DNA of 64,000 nt from Amblyornis subalaris (taxonomy: Eukaryota; Chordata; Aves; Passeriformes; Ptilonorhynchidae). The stretch covers positions 1,143,314 to 1,207,313 of the forward strand of contig JACAXG010000080.1 in NCBI GenBank assembly GCA_018881555.1, written 5' to 3'. The number at the start of each line of letters is the position of its first letter. Position 1 is the stretch's first letter. Shown piece by piece: positions 30,896 through 44,900 of the stretch. Under the pieces are notes generated by a model. It saw nothing but the letters and a program-made list of their open reading frames with translations. It was not told the DNA's origin and searched no databases. Made by a program: the position numbers and the translations under genes.

Positions 30896-33800
30896 TGCTG
30901 CTCCCCACATCACCCCAGAGGGATGGTTAAAATGGCCCCTTTTCCCCAGGCCCANGCAGTGCTCTCTTATGAAGACACGAAGGAAATTGTAATACCGTGA
31001 CATGAAACACCCGCCTGTGTGCCTGCAGTGGGTGAGGAGTCTGGTTTTTAAGTGGGGTTTGGGCTGGTTTTTCCTGTCAGAGCTGTGGCTATAAAAGGGG
31101 TGTTGATGCAGAACTTGACACATGAAGCCTAAACTCATGGGTTTTTATAGAAATATAGGCTGTTTCAGAGGTAGTAAAATCTACTGAAGTGTGTTTGTTG
31201 ACTATGTGTTTATCATGTGTGGTTACATGGAGATACCACTGTCTGAGAAGTTCAAGCATCCCACTGCAAAGATTATGACTTTATTGCTGTAGTATCTATA
31301 TGAAGACTCAGGTGTAATGAAGGAACTGAGGGAAATAAATTGTACTTNGGTGAAAATGACAGAGGCCCAGGATGGGGAGGGGACAGACACAGCTGATGGG
31401 ATACCCTGAACCCAGAATTACTGCTAAGGACATAATCCTGTAAATGCTATGAATTTAATGCATAAAATTAATATAATGTGAATGATCCCACTACAATCAA
31501 ATACACTCTTCTGTAAAACCTGGTTTTGCTGATGTAAGTGTGAGGTTTGCCTGTGGATCCACAGCAAATTCATATTTCTGAATCCTTATTTCTGCACATG
31601 TCTGAAGGCTGATGCCAGGGGGATTAACAAGAGAGAGGAAAACCCAGTTTCCGCATTGAAAGACTAGCCAAACTCTGCAGAGGCCTCTGCCACCGACTTC
31701 AATAGCCTCTGGATCCGTCTACAATGTCCTTAAACCCAAATCCATACAAGCACTTACTGGAACGCTTAGGATACTGAAAAAGGTAACNGAGTTCAATTAC
31801 ACTACAGTAAAATCCAAGATAAAGTAAAAACCCACAAACCTGCNTGCTTAACTAATGTATAACAAAAGCAGCACAATCCCCCATCNAAGCTGACATTCCT
31901 CACTTAACTCTCCTGATTATGGTCAGCTTTTGAAGTGTCCGCAATACATTTTATTGAGAAATTGTACATGCTGGTACAACATGTTCTATTTAGGCACAAC
32001 AGGATGTGGAAAAGGTAGCTTTCTCCTCTCTCCTTTTTTTTTTTTGTCTTTAATTTCCTGGTTTATTTATGTTTTTACTAAGCTAAGGGAAAAGCAGAGA
32101 GATTTGTACCCTGTATTTTTGAAGAAAAAGAGGGATGTATTTTAAGCACTTGAAAGCTAGAATGGCTCCTCCAAAGGCAGAAACATGTTTAGTAATTTTT
32201 TTGTGTATTCCATAGAACACAGTTCTGCACTCAGAAATTTCCTAAAGGAGGACAAAAACTTATGTACAGTTTGTGTCACAGGACGTAAAGTGTTGNAAAA
32301 TTAACTTTCTGCTCTGCTTTGTTTCAGTTCATGCAGTTCCCCCAGGTTTATTCTTTGATTACAGTTTGTATTGTCCACTTCGAGAACTAATATGGTTACT
32401 GCCAAACTGCTTTGCCTTTCAATTTTGAGAAGAATTAGCAATGACTTTTATACCCAGTTTGCTAAAACACAACTTGCAGACCCCTTCCACACACTGTAGA
32501 AGTGTATTTAGTGAGGTAGTAAAAATATTAATGGCATTTACTTGCAGAGTAATTTCTATCCATGGAGAACAGCCACATTTGATATCTGGCTATAAAATCA
32601 AAGGAAGAGCAGGATTGGGATCAGAACAGTAAATTAATTAGAAAAGAATAAGATAAATAAATGCAATGAGCAAACTTAGTATCTGAGCTACCAGATACTG
32701 CATATCCTCTGCCTGGGGCTATTCCATTTGGTAAAGAAAAGATCAAGACAGCTGAAATAATTTGAAGTAGCAATGGCCATGAATGAAAAATCAGATGTGA
32801 AGAATATTTGAGGATAAAGAAACAACAGAGCCTTGAGCTTTAATAAATAATACTTCTACTTCCTTAGCACTTCCCACCTCATGATCTCAAAACAACNTAA
32901 GTACACTAATGAATTAAGATTCACAACCAAGGTCACTGTGCAAGTCCTTTTCCCTGGACAGTCTCCTTTTCCACTAAGAGATGTCCGAAGGATGTTGATA
33001 GCTTTCTATATTTGTTCGGGATTTTGGGTACATAGCAGCCCTGCTGGAGCAGCAGCTCTGACCAGGTTTCTGTATATCCAGAAACCAGACACGTCCACTG
33101 TGAGCCTTTCTGCCTTTTGTGGTGTGGTGACCATCTGTGCTGCACATGCCAGGAATGTCTGAGCTCCCCCGGCAGATANATAGGGCAACCTCCTTTGTGA
33201 GGGGGTGAATAAACAAATTTTCTTAAGGGGAGCAGAGGATGGTTTATTGGTTTTTAACTTCGATTGGTTTTACTTAAGCTACTATTATTATTGTCATCTT
33301 TTGTAGTACCACTTCCAGACCTTAGACGCTGTTTGTGCTGGCTACTGCATTAACAAGAGTTAACAAACCTTGACCTCAGTCCTTGACCTGAGGAATCTCA
33401 CTGCTCTGCCTTGTGGAAGGATTTCTAATGGAAGGCAACAGAACTTTTGTCAAGGTATAGAAGTATTGGTTTTTGACACGTTTAGAATTGGTGACAGAAT
33501 GAAGGTAAAGGTCTAAGAATAAAGCTCCAGACTTGCCTATCTGGGTCTTGGGATCAGGTGCCTAAATAAATGGTGTGATTTTCAAACAAGGAAGTACTCA
33601 CCTCTTCTAGTTATTGATAGTTTGGTGTCAAACATGGATCCGCTGGTTTTAATAATCTCAGTATGGATTAACAAGTAGGAAGCAGAACCATTCTGGCTCA
33701 ACTCTGACTCATGGGAACCCCCATTTGGAGAGGATTGCTGTAACTGGGATCTGTAGTCCTTAGGGGAACAAGTCAATGACAAGCCATGTGCAAATGAACA

Positions 33801-35044
33801 CCGAAGCTTTGTTGACCCTCAGGTAGGTTGTTTTGCCTTGGTTCTGTCGCATTTGAAAACTGCAGGTTCTCACTCTCCCTGAAAAATTACACCTTTCCTT
33901 GGCATGGCTAAGCAGGTTTGAATCCTTACTCAAATTATTTCCACTAATACATCTCCAGGTACTGGATGCTGACTGAGGAATGGGGAAGGCTCCTTTATTG
34001 GGGCAAAGGGGTGCATAATACTGTTATCTGCACTTGTGACTTTTTTCCTTGGGATTTGGGCTAGAATTACAGGACCACCGAGTCTTTAGGCCTTTGGCAC
34101 TCAGCCAGCTGTACCAGAGAACATGTACTGGTCTATTTCTACCCTTCAGTATATTACACACCAATGCAACTTGCCATCTGGCTACTGATTGATGCACAAT
34201 TTTTCTCTCTACAGTGTTTGTATCCTGTGTGTATCTTGTGTTGTAGTTTATGCTGTAATTTTATGCCAAGACAGCAGCATTTCCTTCTCAGCTGTTGAAC
34301 CAAGGGACACGATAGAAGTTACGATAAGGGTATCTTCTTTTTTAAGGTCCTTTTTTTCTTTTTTTTAGCCATGGTTTGAGAAACAATTAAGAAAATGGTG
34401 GTAACTAATCTGTTATAGNAGGTTTGTCATCCAGCTCATAGCTCAGAGCTGCTGTGGGATGGGATGCTGAATTCTTGGTGAGTCTGTTCTCCCTGATGGA
34501 GAAGATGAGGATGCCATTCAAGCTGCAAAGCATGCTCAGGATGCTGGGGTCTGTAAGGAACAATGTCTTAAAGGACTGTTTCTCTCTATTGTTGAAGGCT
34601 TACCATGACTTCTACCCTACACCTAGAGCAGGGTTAGAAGTTTTAGCCTGTGTTTTAAAGCACCTCTGCAGCATCACCACATTCAATAAACTTGGTAGCC
34701 AGNTACTCCAGTGGCTTTCTGGAGTTTCTTAAGCTGAGCTCTCAGTCACCCAGGTGCAAGTCNTTGTGTGGCTAACAGCTGACATTTGGGGCTAGTTCTT
34801 GCCATTGGATTTGTCTCTTGCTGTAATTAGGGAGTAAAAAGGAGTTTAACACCATAACCCTTCCCTGGAAAACACAGATTCAGAACACACCAAATTAAAT
34901 ACCAGAACCACTTCTAGTCCTCCTCAAATAAAACAATGCTGTCCTGTATTATGTTACTCTTCCAAGTGTGCACCTTTGAACTGTAGCAGCTTCCAATGGA
35001 GTTATCATCATGGAGGGGTGTGTGCATCAGTGAGTATTAGTCAA
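30896..35044. other. Gene-free upstream flank, first part
   Basis: AT-rich sequence with no recognisable exon, RNA gene or promoter. It includes a possible MIR/L2-type tail at about 32865-32960. Short frames throughout look like chance. Confidence 0.7.
32865..32960. mobile_element. Possible degraded MIR/L2-type SINE/LINE tail
   Basis: The block catgatctcaaaacaac followed by aagtacactaatgaattaag and attcacaacc resembles the conserved 3' part of MIR/L2-type elements (atctcaaagcgctttacaaa followed by attaatgaattaatcctcac in better-kept copies). It is short and divergent. Confidence 0.4.
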
Positions 35045-36360
35045 ATACAAAAAAGAGTCACAGCAAAGTTCTGTCTAGCCCCATATCCTGCCTCTTGATA
35101 ATGGCTAATAACTTGTATATGGAAAACAGGACGAGTATAGAGTGATACTTCCTTTGGTAAACCCTCCCAGCTTCCAGTGNTTTCTGGTTTAGAGACCTTC
35201 CTGAGCTGGAGGCTACAGCTGTATCATTGTTTTTGATATTCCTTGATGGACCTTTTTCCATAAAATTGTCTAATCGTTTTTTTTTGAAACCCACTTGTAT
35301 TTTTGGCTGCCATAACATCCCGTGGCAATGAGTTCCACAACATCATTAGGCATTGTGTGAAAATGAACTTCCTTTTGTTTGCTTTTGAACCTGCTTGCTG
35401 CCTGCCAGTTTGAGTTGGTGCCCTATTATTTCTGTTAAGAATACTTTAAAATAATCATTGCTGTTTACCTTTTCTGTGCTGTAACAGCTTGTCTAGAACT
35501 GAATTGTTATTATCCTTGTTTTCCAGGTTGAAAGGCTCTTGCTTAAGTTTTCCTTGTGCTAAGGCTTTCTAACACCTCATGTGCAGCTTTGGTACACTGT
35601 GGTTCTTGCCATTTCTGTGGCTTTGTATTTCCACAATTACTAGAATTGTACTCANTATTGAGGAGATGGGCATACTATGGATTTATTCAGAGAAATAATA
35701 CCATTTTTTGCTTTGTTCTCATTCTTCTAGAAATTCTTAACCAGATGGTTTTCCCCAAATGCTGACAGCTGACACTGCTGGTCTTTTTTGGAGAATGATC
35801 CACTTCTCCAAGATTTCTTTCATGGCTGGTAGTAGAGGATTTAAAACATGGCAAGNATGCCTTTTTCCTCATCTGTTATTTTTTATCCATGAACTTTGAG
35901 TTAGATTTACTATTTTGACACCCACTGGTTTTGTATCATCAGCCACCTACCTACAGCATTTCCAGATCATTTATGGAATACAAAGCAGCAGAAGTCACAT
36001 CACAGACCCTATTCTGAGTCTGTGGGGAGCTCCCAACACCCCTGATGTCACACATCTATTTCTCTTGGTTATGGTTACCAGTTATGTCACTTGTTCATTC
36101 TTGCAGTGAAGCTCTTTCAGGAGCTGGATTTCATACCATAGTTAATACCCTGGCAACTTTCCAGGTGATACCTGTGGGGATTATCAGTTAATCCTCATAT
36201 CATTGTGTTATTTTCATCTGTGCTGCTGCATTAAATTCATTCGCCTTGCAAAATGGCCGTAGGGCTCTGTATTGAACATTGGTACAAAGATTCATTGAGC
36301 TTTCTTGCTACCACTTTATCACCTGGGACCTTTTGTTCATTGCCTCAGCCAACTCTTGGT
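35045..36360 (-). mobile_element. Ancient CR1/L3-type LINE, 3' portion
   Basis: The + strand carries, in order, blocks familiar from old amniote CR1 copies in reverse orientation. They are gtctagccccatatcctgcc, tgatggacctttttccataa, gagttccacaacatcat, gtgtgaaaatgaacttcctt (35357 on), ggcatactatggatttattc, and ttttgtatcatcagcc. Read on the - strand the last encodes V-A-D-D-T-K (35946-35929), the remnant of the reverse transcriptase F-A-D-D-T-K box with both catalytic Asp codons still present. About 1.3 kb of the element's 3' side survives, heavily mutated with stops and indels. It is an inactive fossil. Confidence 0.82.
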
Positions 36361-38754
36361 ACTGTGACNGTTCAGACTGAGGCACAGATTTACATGTTGG
36401 AACAGAGTCTGTAATTTTCTGTGGTCAAGTTGCTTTGGGACTTTTGGCCCAGTATCTCTGTATCTGTCTTTAGGGATGACACCGCTTCTCTCACTGGAGA
36501 ACTAAAACTGAAATACGTTCATGTGTGAGGTGGAGTTAGGAATCTGAGCTCAGAGTTATTCTAGAAGTGGATGATTAGATGGGACATACTAAAATAAAGA
36601 ATAGAAGGACAAAAAAGGGAAAAATAAGTAACAAAAAACCTTCTCCTCCTTATGCTAAAAGGCTCCAATTTGTGCATTTTTGGTGACTGAAGCTTTTCAG
36701 CTTAAGTGCTGTTCATGTGAGTAACATGAACATGACCATGCTGTTCATGTGAGTAACATTACTCAAATTCATTGATATAGTACTGGGTTAATTTGTATAT
36801 TATGCTTATAAAGAGACACAAAAACTTTAAAAATGTAAATAACCTGATTTGATAATTATTCTGTAATTATTCTTTTATGTATATAAATTCTCTGTACCTT
36901 GCTAGGTTTGTTCTTTTCTCTAATGAATCTGTATTCTCCTGTTTTCAAAAAAGGAGCCAGATACTTTGCAAACTTTACAAATTATAATTGTAAAATAATT
37001 CCACAATCAAGCAACCAACTGCCCCACAAATCATGTTGCTTCATCACTATATCTCTGTGGAGAGGGGAACAAATGGGCTATGAAAAGCTCTGTAAAGGTG
37101 TATTTGTGATAAGTTCTGCAAACAGCCAAAGGATAGGGAGAACATAGTAAAGAGAGCACAGTCCTGCTCCATCAGATTGACACCCACAGAAATGTGCTTT
37201 ACNCTCCTGCAGGATGAGATGTGTTTGTTTTCAGGGGAGCCACTTGAGTTTCATAACATGAGTTTCCTTAAAATCTGCCCTGAGAAATCAGGAGTTAACA
37301 GAATCCAGTTTCTATAGCCTTACCCTTTCACAAATCCTGCATTTAGTAATCACAGTTCTGGTAGATTGAGTTTCATGTGAGATCTCAAAATGTTTATTTT
37401 ACAGCATCCTTTGCTGTGTTTGTGCAGCATTGCTGTTGCCTTTCTCCAGATGGGAACATGTAGGAATGCAGAAGCCAGGTGGTTTGCTCAAGGACATGAG
37501 AATTTGTCTTGAGTGCAGTTAACCAGTGCCTTACTGGCACTCGTGTTAGCTGTGCTTTGGTCTGAGCAGTCACCTGGATTGTGTTTACTTCCCTTTGTAA
37601 GCTTCTGGCATTCCTTAACTCCATGTACTGCAACAAAGTTACCCTGAGGATGTGTAGGGTCCTGAGCAACAAGCAGAACTCTGGGTTCTCAAACCTCTGC
37701 TTTAATAGCATTGGCTATTTATGGCCTTGAGAAAAATAGGGGAGAAGAATGAGGAGCACCTTCTCATGCAGTAGTGTTGCAAAATCCTGTTGCTAAAGTT
37801 TTCTAAAAGATTAGAAACTTCTCAGGTATCTCCCTCAGCATTATATTTGTCAAAACATGAAAATTCAAATATCCTTCTCAAAAACTTGGGAGTATCACTG
37901 TGGCAATGGCTTTGAAGATCTTGCTGATGCTGGGGCTATGGATTAATGTAGTTGGAGTCTGGTTCTTTCATTAGAAAAACCAGAATCAAATGCAAAAATT
38001 AAAATAAACTAACACTTCTGCAGCTGCCTTTGTAAACAAATCAGGAACACTAAGGCCAGGAGAAGAGCACTGTGGCTACCAACTGGTATAACTCAGCTTG
38101 GGTTTGATAGAAGGAGATGATAGATTTCAAGTATATGCTACCTCACAGGAAAATTGTAATGAAATCCAGCCAGCTTCAAGGGAAAAACAAAACCTATTGA
38201 TTTTATTCCAAGGGAAGAGAGGGAAAAAGAGCAGATGTGTGGAGTCTTCTGTCCACTTACTGCAATCTGCAGTGCTGATTTAGAAAGAGATAATGCCTTA
38301 GCCTTTGTTTCTTCTTGTGCTTCCTTCTGTAGGAATGCCCTGGTTTAAGCACCAAAAAGATTCAATTTGGGGTAGTAGAGAGGAGAGGGAACAAGGACCT
38401 CACACAAGAACTGACCTAAACTCTGAGGAGGTTTGTATAATCTAATTTGCAATAAAATGGTATTTACAATGTTATCAGACAAAGCTTAGCAGTGTTAAGT
38501 TAAACAGCATATAATGTGATTAGTGGGGGAGTCATGCCCATGATGTCATACACATTCTCTGAACTCTTGGAATGGGCAGATAATGTCTCAGGCATTTATT
38601 CTCCTGTGACACACACGAAAAGCTCCGTAAAGATTTGGGGGATGGGAAGGAAGTGTGCACATGCTCAGCAGCGCGCGTGGAGCTCCCAGCACCAGAGCCG
38701 GCTTCTCCCTTTGGCGCAGAACTCGACCTGTGGTTGCACCCTGCCAGCACAGTG
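36361..38754. other. Gene-free sequence
   Basis: AT-rich, with no recognised gene. A 20-base direct repeat (gctgttcatgtgagtaacat) occurs at 36708 and 36740. A stretch at about 37430-37500 faintly recalls a MIR 3' half but is too weak to call. Confidence 0.65.
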
Positions 38755-38900
38755 CTGTGTAGTGGTTAAAACAGGCCTTTGGGAATAGTTTGGAAGCTTG
38801 AAATTCTATTCTTGACTCTGCCGCAGACTTGGGTTTTGACCGCTAAATCTTCTTTGCCTCTGGTAACTCCATTTTTAACTAGCAAAGGTAGTCAGCCGTG
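38755..38900 (+). mobile_element. MIR-type (CORE) SINE, degraded
   Basis: The order tgtgtagtggttaaaacagg, then gaaattctattcttgactct and gccgcagacttgggttttga, then cttctttgcctctggtaact, follows the tRNA-derived head and core of MIR elements (tagtggttagagcag, ttctattcccggctctgcca, ctgacttgctgtgtgacctt, ctctgtgcctcag). The divergence is large, as expected for an amniote-age SINE in a bird. It lies in forward orientation. Confidence 0.65.
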
Positions 38901-41900
38901 TCTGTGGAGTGCCCTGAGTGAGGAGCTGTATGGAGATGGAAACCACTGGCATTCTGTTCATTATGCAGAACAAATACAGCTAGACCACAAAGAGCTTTGC
39001 TGTAGATAACAGCAAGCAATTTCACAGCTAGTAATGGCCCATTCAGAGAAAATTAAATCTTTATCTTTCTGTCTCTCCGAGGCATGCAAAATGGTATTAA
39101 AAATTTTGGCTAGTCTAATTCATATGGATAAGCAATATAAATCTCAGCTATAGGTTCACATCAAAGATAATCTAGACTGTTTATTTTAATGTTTTGCTTT
39201 AAAAAACTCTTGCTAAAAGCTGCTGAATCAGACAGAGCTCCCTTTAAACTTTCAAGTTATTTTAGTGGTTGNGAAAGGACAGAATCTAGAACATTTGAGA
39301 GTATTTTACTCCCCATGTCCACCAGGGACAATAAGCCCATATTGCTTCACGCATGTTAATGTTTTATAGAAACATAAAGATTGCATAAACATTCTTTCTG
39401 CCATGGTGTGAAGGCTGTATAAACTGTTTAACTCTGGTGTAGAGATTGACTAGATAGTGTTCCTGTTTTCAGTGATGCATGGAATTAATATGGGCTAGAC
39501 TTGAGATCAAATGGGAGTTGCAGATGTGGAGAATGAGGTGGGGGCTGCAGACAGAGCTGAAAACACTTGAAGGAAAGTGGTGAACAGAAAGGAATAAGCG
39601 AGCTTGGAAGCTATGGCTCAGGCAATGTCAACTCTATTACAAGTCAAAATCAACTGCAGCACTTGCACGATTCCTGTCTTTTATCAGAACAAGTGGTCAT
39701 TGTCTTGGCTGTAACCCTCATGTGAGTTTATAGCATTGGTGTGGATTTGTTGAGAAATGCATACAAGAATTTTATTTGACTGCAGAGGGATGCCATCAAG
39801 AATAAATCTTTGTTGTTCAGAAAGAGTAAGCCAAGCTTTTGTCTCTGTGGCTGATAAATGAGGAACAGGGTCCAAGTGTAATATGAACAGAGCATTGGCC
39901 AGTCTGGTCAGACATGTGGGATGTACTAACAACAACAGGGAATGAAAGCAAAGCCTGCAGGTAGACACCTTTTAAATAATCAAGGCTGACAGTTTTACTA
40001 CAGTAGCACTGTTTAACACTTTGTAGGTATGTGCTGCATCCTAGATGCCGCTTATATTGAGTAGTCTGCAAGCATTACACAGGTTATTTAGAAGATAACT
40101 TTTATTTCAGGCATTTNTACATTTGTTAATGTACTTACAAATGAAATATCCTACTGTTGCAGATGATATTGCCAATGGATAACTCTGAATGATGTACCAT
40201 AAAGACATTTTAGATGACCTAGATTAAACTCGCAGAGGACTCGGCATCCCAGTTATTTCTCAAACACAGAACATTTCCAGGAATGAGTGTTTCTGACACT
40301 CCTTATTAAAGCCATGTACAAATAGTTATCTGATACCTGGGTAATCAGAGAAGCTGTGTTGAGGCAGATTGCACACAGTGCCTTGAGTCCTGAGAGTTGG
40401 ATTATGGACACGCTGCACTACCACGTTGAGATGTCCTGTCCCATCTTTACCTATCTGTAAAAAGTAGGTGTGATGCCCTGTGTAGCAACTGGCCTAGGTA
40501 AAGTATTTGAGTTGCTAGTGACAAACACCAATTAGAGACATACACATACACAGTCCTTAAAGGAAAAGACTTCACAAACTGTAGAGCCTGAAATCTCAGC
40601 AAGCAGAATGCCTTCCTCCCAGCTCTCACAGGAAGCAAGTTAATTGGGAGGCCAATAACTATAATGAGGCAGAACCTGGGGTTTTGCATGTGTATGGTGA
40701 GATCCTCCCCTTGGGGCCAAACTCCTGTTCCATATTATGAAAGCAGTAAAAGGTCCCCTCAGCAGGTGCNGCATAAAGGCATTTCAGCTTTGCCTTTGCA
40801 GTGCTGGAATTGCCAAGCTATTGCTTCCCTGAGTCTCCAAATGAATTCCCCAACTCAATGTGGAACAGCTGTGTGAGAGATACAGCCTTGAGAAAAGGGG
40901 TGGCAAAGGAACACAACAAATGAGGATTTAATCAAATAGCACACGGCTGAGAAACAACATCAGTGCCTTTCTGCTTAGCTTTCCTCGGGTAAGGGAGAAA
41001 CTCTGCATCAAAGTTCAGAGAAGAGAGGCAATGTGTGATCGTCGTGTGCTGTTGAGGGTCTTATTGTGTGCTGAGAGTGAGCCCATAGCACTGGCTGTGT
41101 TCATTCATGCAGTGAATAGTCTGGGTTACCTGCAAGGATGCCTAAGAACCTNACATCCTGGAGAAAGAGCCTTCTTTTTTCACCTGCCTGAGTGAGGCTC
41201 CTGCCTCTGCAGAGGTAATGAAGGATGGTCCCAAAGCACCCAGGCTTTATCTGTGTGAGCCAGGAAGTGAAGATGAGGTGGGACAAGTCTGAGATGGTGG
41301 AAGCAATTCTTGTAGTAGAATTTAATTAGGGCAGGGAAGCTTTTCCTTCATATATGATTGTGGAAGTAGTTGTTTTCTTCCTTATGAAGTTGTTTTCTTC
41401 TTTCTGAAATATGGTTTGCACCAAAAAAAAGCTTTCTCGAGTGAGAAAAGATTATATTAAGGGCCACAAATGATGAGAGTTACTGTTTTTCACTTGCAAT
41501 GCTTTTATTTAACACTTTTTGAAAGGAAGGTTTTTTGTGTGTCGAGTCTGCCTACCTGAATTTCCAGAGTGCTTCATAAGAGCTTTTTGGAAATCTATCT
41601 GTCACATGCTGACTATGCCTGTTTGAGTGATTGCTTAGTTGTAAGTGTTATGTCTGAAATATAAAACAGACAGGGAAAAAAGGAAAATGAAGGAGAGTTT
41701 GTAACAAGCAGAATATAGCCAGCTAATTACTGTGGCAGGATAATGTCTTAGAAAAAACCCCACCATTATGAAACTGTCATTTTTTCTTGTTTCCATGACA
41801 TAAAATTTCCTTGAAATCCTTTGCTTTTGAGTGTGTATGCACTTTATAAAGTGATCAGAGCTAAATGGCAGCATCTGTCAGGGAAGATAAATGACCTACC

Positions 41901-44900
41901 AGCAAATCCTCTCAGTTAAAAGGAAGACAAAAATCTATGGAGTAGGGGAATGAGTTTTAAATTAGCCATTTCACTTAACTTTGCCCTAATGAAGGGCTNA
42001 TCTCTGGACTCCTGCAAAACAAATGAGAGCATCTAGTTAGATCCAACAGAAACTGGCCATTGAAAAGGCTTTTGCCTTATGAACCTAATTGGAAGCAAGG
42101 TAATTCCTTTGATAGCTGTCTTCATTTAACAGTATCTTTCCCTTTTCCTGATTTATATACAGTAAATTAAAGACTCTGTTAATTCCAAACACATTTGCCT
42201 GTTTGCAGACTGACAGCTAAATGTGCTTGGGTGAGCCTNGGTAGAGCAGTCACAAACCAAGTGCAGAGATCTGCAGTGCCAGTTCTTTAGGGGTTGCCTG
42301 AGCAGATCCTCCTGCAGGAGGCAGGAAGGGAGCNGCTCTTTAAAGACCCATTCCTGGATATTGAGGCAGCGATGTGCTCGGGGTTAAGCAGANTGTGGGC
42401 CACTGTGGAAATTAGCTAAATTTACACAAGTTCAAATCTCACCTGGAATTTCAAGGATATTCTGTTTATTAAATTAGCTCATTCTTCTGGTTTTGTATGT
42501 AATGGCAAAATAAGTATTTTTTTCCCCTAAAATCCAAAGAAATGATAGAAAAAACATTGGACCCTTGATTGCTGTAGAAGCAGGATTGTGCCTTTAAGGC
42601 AGATGGAAGGAATGTGTCAGTCATGGCCCCTCTAAAACTGGGACTTATCTTGATTATAGTGTTAGTTTGGTAGTAGAATATGATCTCATCACTGTGAAAG
42701 ATTACATGAGAGATCAACTTGGCTGGCTTTAAAACAGCTCTATTATCAGACACATTTTCAATTGTTNCAGCTGACGTGGGGTTCTGTAATTTGAAGAGAT
42801 GGCCATAAAGATGGTTTGCAGAATTTGACCCATGTATTCAAGTAAAAAAATTAGGGAAAGGATAAAAACGTGGCTGCTTCTGATGTTTTCTCTTTGACTG
42901 TTTATTTTTTTGTGGTTTTGTTTTTGAGAATGTAAAGACTAAGCCAAGACTTTAACACCCTTAATTTTACAGCACTTAGAATTGATATCAAACCTGGGAA
43001 GATAGATACTTATCTGGTGGAAAGTCACTGAAGTCCATCTAGGCTAAAATGTNAATTATTTTCCACCTTCAGGGAACGATATGCTTGAGGAGATTAAGTG
43101 TGTAAGACAGTCTTGAGCAATAGGTGTTCTGGGTGCTGTAACCAGAGGCAAATTCAGAAGNTCTATTAATTTGCTTTCTGTGCACATGCAGTGTAATTCC
43201 TTTAGCTCTTGGACATTGTACTTTATGCCCAAATTGAGAGCTAAACACTATTTTATTTTTTTTAAATACTGTTTTCAGTTTTGCTTCTCCAGGGAGGTGG
43301 TAGATGCCATGCACTAAATGAAGTAAATACTGAGTGGTGGAGGCCATTTGGGCATATTGGAGCCATGGTGTGGACCCTGGGTCTGTGCAAATAAAACATC
43401 AGTAGACCTGCCAAGCCTAAGAAAAACTGCTCTATTTCTAGGGATGTATCCCAGGAACTGCATTTGGAACACAGACATTATTACAAATGACTATTGTAGA
43501 GATAGTGATGAAACAAGGCAGCACTTAGTCCTGTATCTCTGTGATAATCCTGAAAAAGAGTACAAAAATGTGAACCATGAAGAAAGTTAATGCAGAGCTT
43601 TCCGGTAGAGTGCAATGGGATTTGGCTCTGAACCAGAGTTCATTTGACTTGTCTTTTAATGTTCTGAAATTTCTGTGTATGTCATGACACTTAGAAATCC
43701 TGGGAGCCTAAGCTGAACCTGAGAGGTGTTTTCTCTGCTATAAAGCTGCAGTGGCTCTCAGGAGGTGCAGGGAGAGGTGTGAGCTGTGGTGAAACACTCC
43801 CCTGCATCTCTTCGGGGTCTGACAGCTTTTTGGGATGTGCGTTGAGGATCTCAAATTCTTTCCAAGGAATTTTGCAGATAGTTGGGAGTGAAGACAATGA
43901 GTCATTTCTTGGGAGAGGATTTTGTTTTTATATCCTCAATACAAGGTGTTGCCATAATAATAATCATTATTATGGATAGAAACAAATGTATTCAGGCTGC
44001 AGTTTTGACCCAATATNTTTTGCTGCTACTTTGCATTGGTATTTGCTGGTGTGAATTGTGTGGTTTTTCTTTCTCTCTCGGTAAGAGTATTTCTANTTAT
44101 GCCAAGTGGGAACAGCAAGAAATAGCATGACCCAAGCCTATGAGCAAATCAGTTTTAAATTTTTTTTTTTTTAATTTTAAAGGAAACTGGTTTTTTTATT
44201 GGTTTTGTATGTTTTTTTCCTAAATAATCCAATATTAATAAAACTGCAAAGAACCGATCTTCTCTGAGACCCCTATGNGTGCTGTTCAGCTGAGAGCAGG
44301 ATGAGAAGAGACAGGAACCTCCAAGATTGGAAGACTGATAAGGCTAGAAGTGGCACCAAGGCCTGAAAACTGTCTTGATTGTTGCTTTGAGATGAACACA
44401 ATTATATGAGATTACAGTATTCATTATGAAGACTTTAGAAGCAGTAAATTGCTTGAAAACTGTGTCTAGAGTATCAAGCCTGTGTGGTGACATACACTGG
44501 CAACAAAGNGTAAAATGTATGTAGCTAAAGCAATGAGGATTGAGGTATAAATTCACCTTTCCTGGAACATAAGTACAGACCCTTTTGCAATAGAGTTAGC
44601 AATGAAATACTCTTGTGTGTGGAAAAAGCATCAGCAACCTGCATAAAATGACACACAGATTTGGAAGTTCTGTTCCTTTGTGGACAGAAAATGCTTTGGT
44701 GGAGTCTGAGATTGTCCTCATTGCTTGTTTCAGGAGTACAGATACTAATTTTATGCTAATGATGGCTTAGCCACCCCTACTCAAGGTGTGATTGGTATTC
44801 ATTCTGTGCTCCAAATACACCAGGCTTCAGTTAAAGTGTAGAAAAAGTCAGCTTTGCACTGGAGAACTTGTAAAGTGTTTGTGTTGTTTTTAGAGAGACA

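Noticed and set aside
29978..31000. 340-codon open frame on + through the minisatellite
   Set aside because: The repeat unit simply lacks stop codons in several frames, and other + frames are also open nearby. The predicted peptide is only repeat-derived (V-S-P-P-Q-W-I-P type) and has no known domain.
34454..34732. 92-codon frame resembling a coding exon
   Set aside because: The peptide looks reasonable in composition but has no family match, no convincing splice pair and one N. I treat it as chance.
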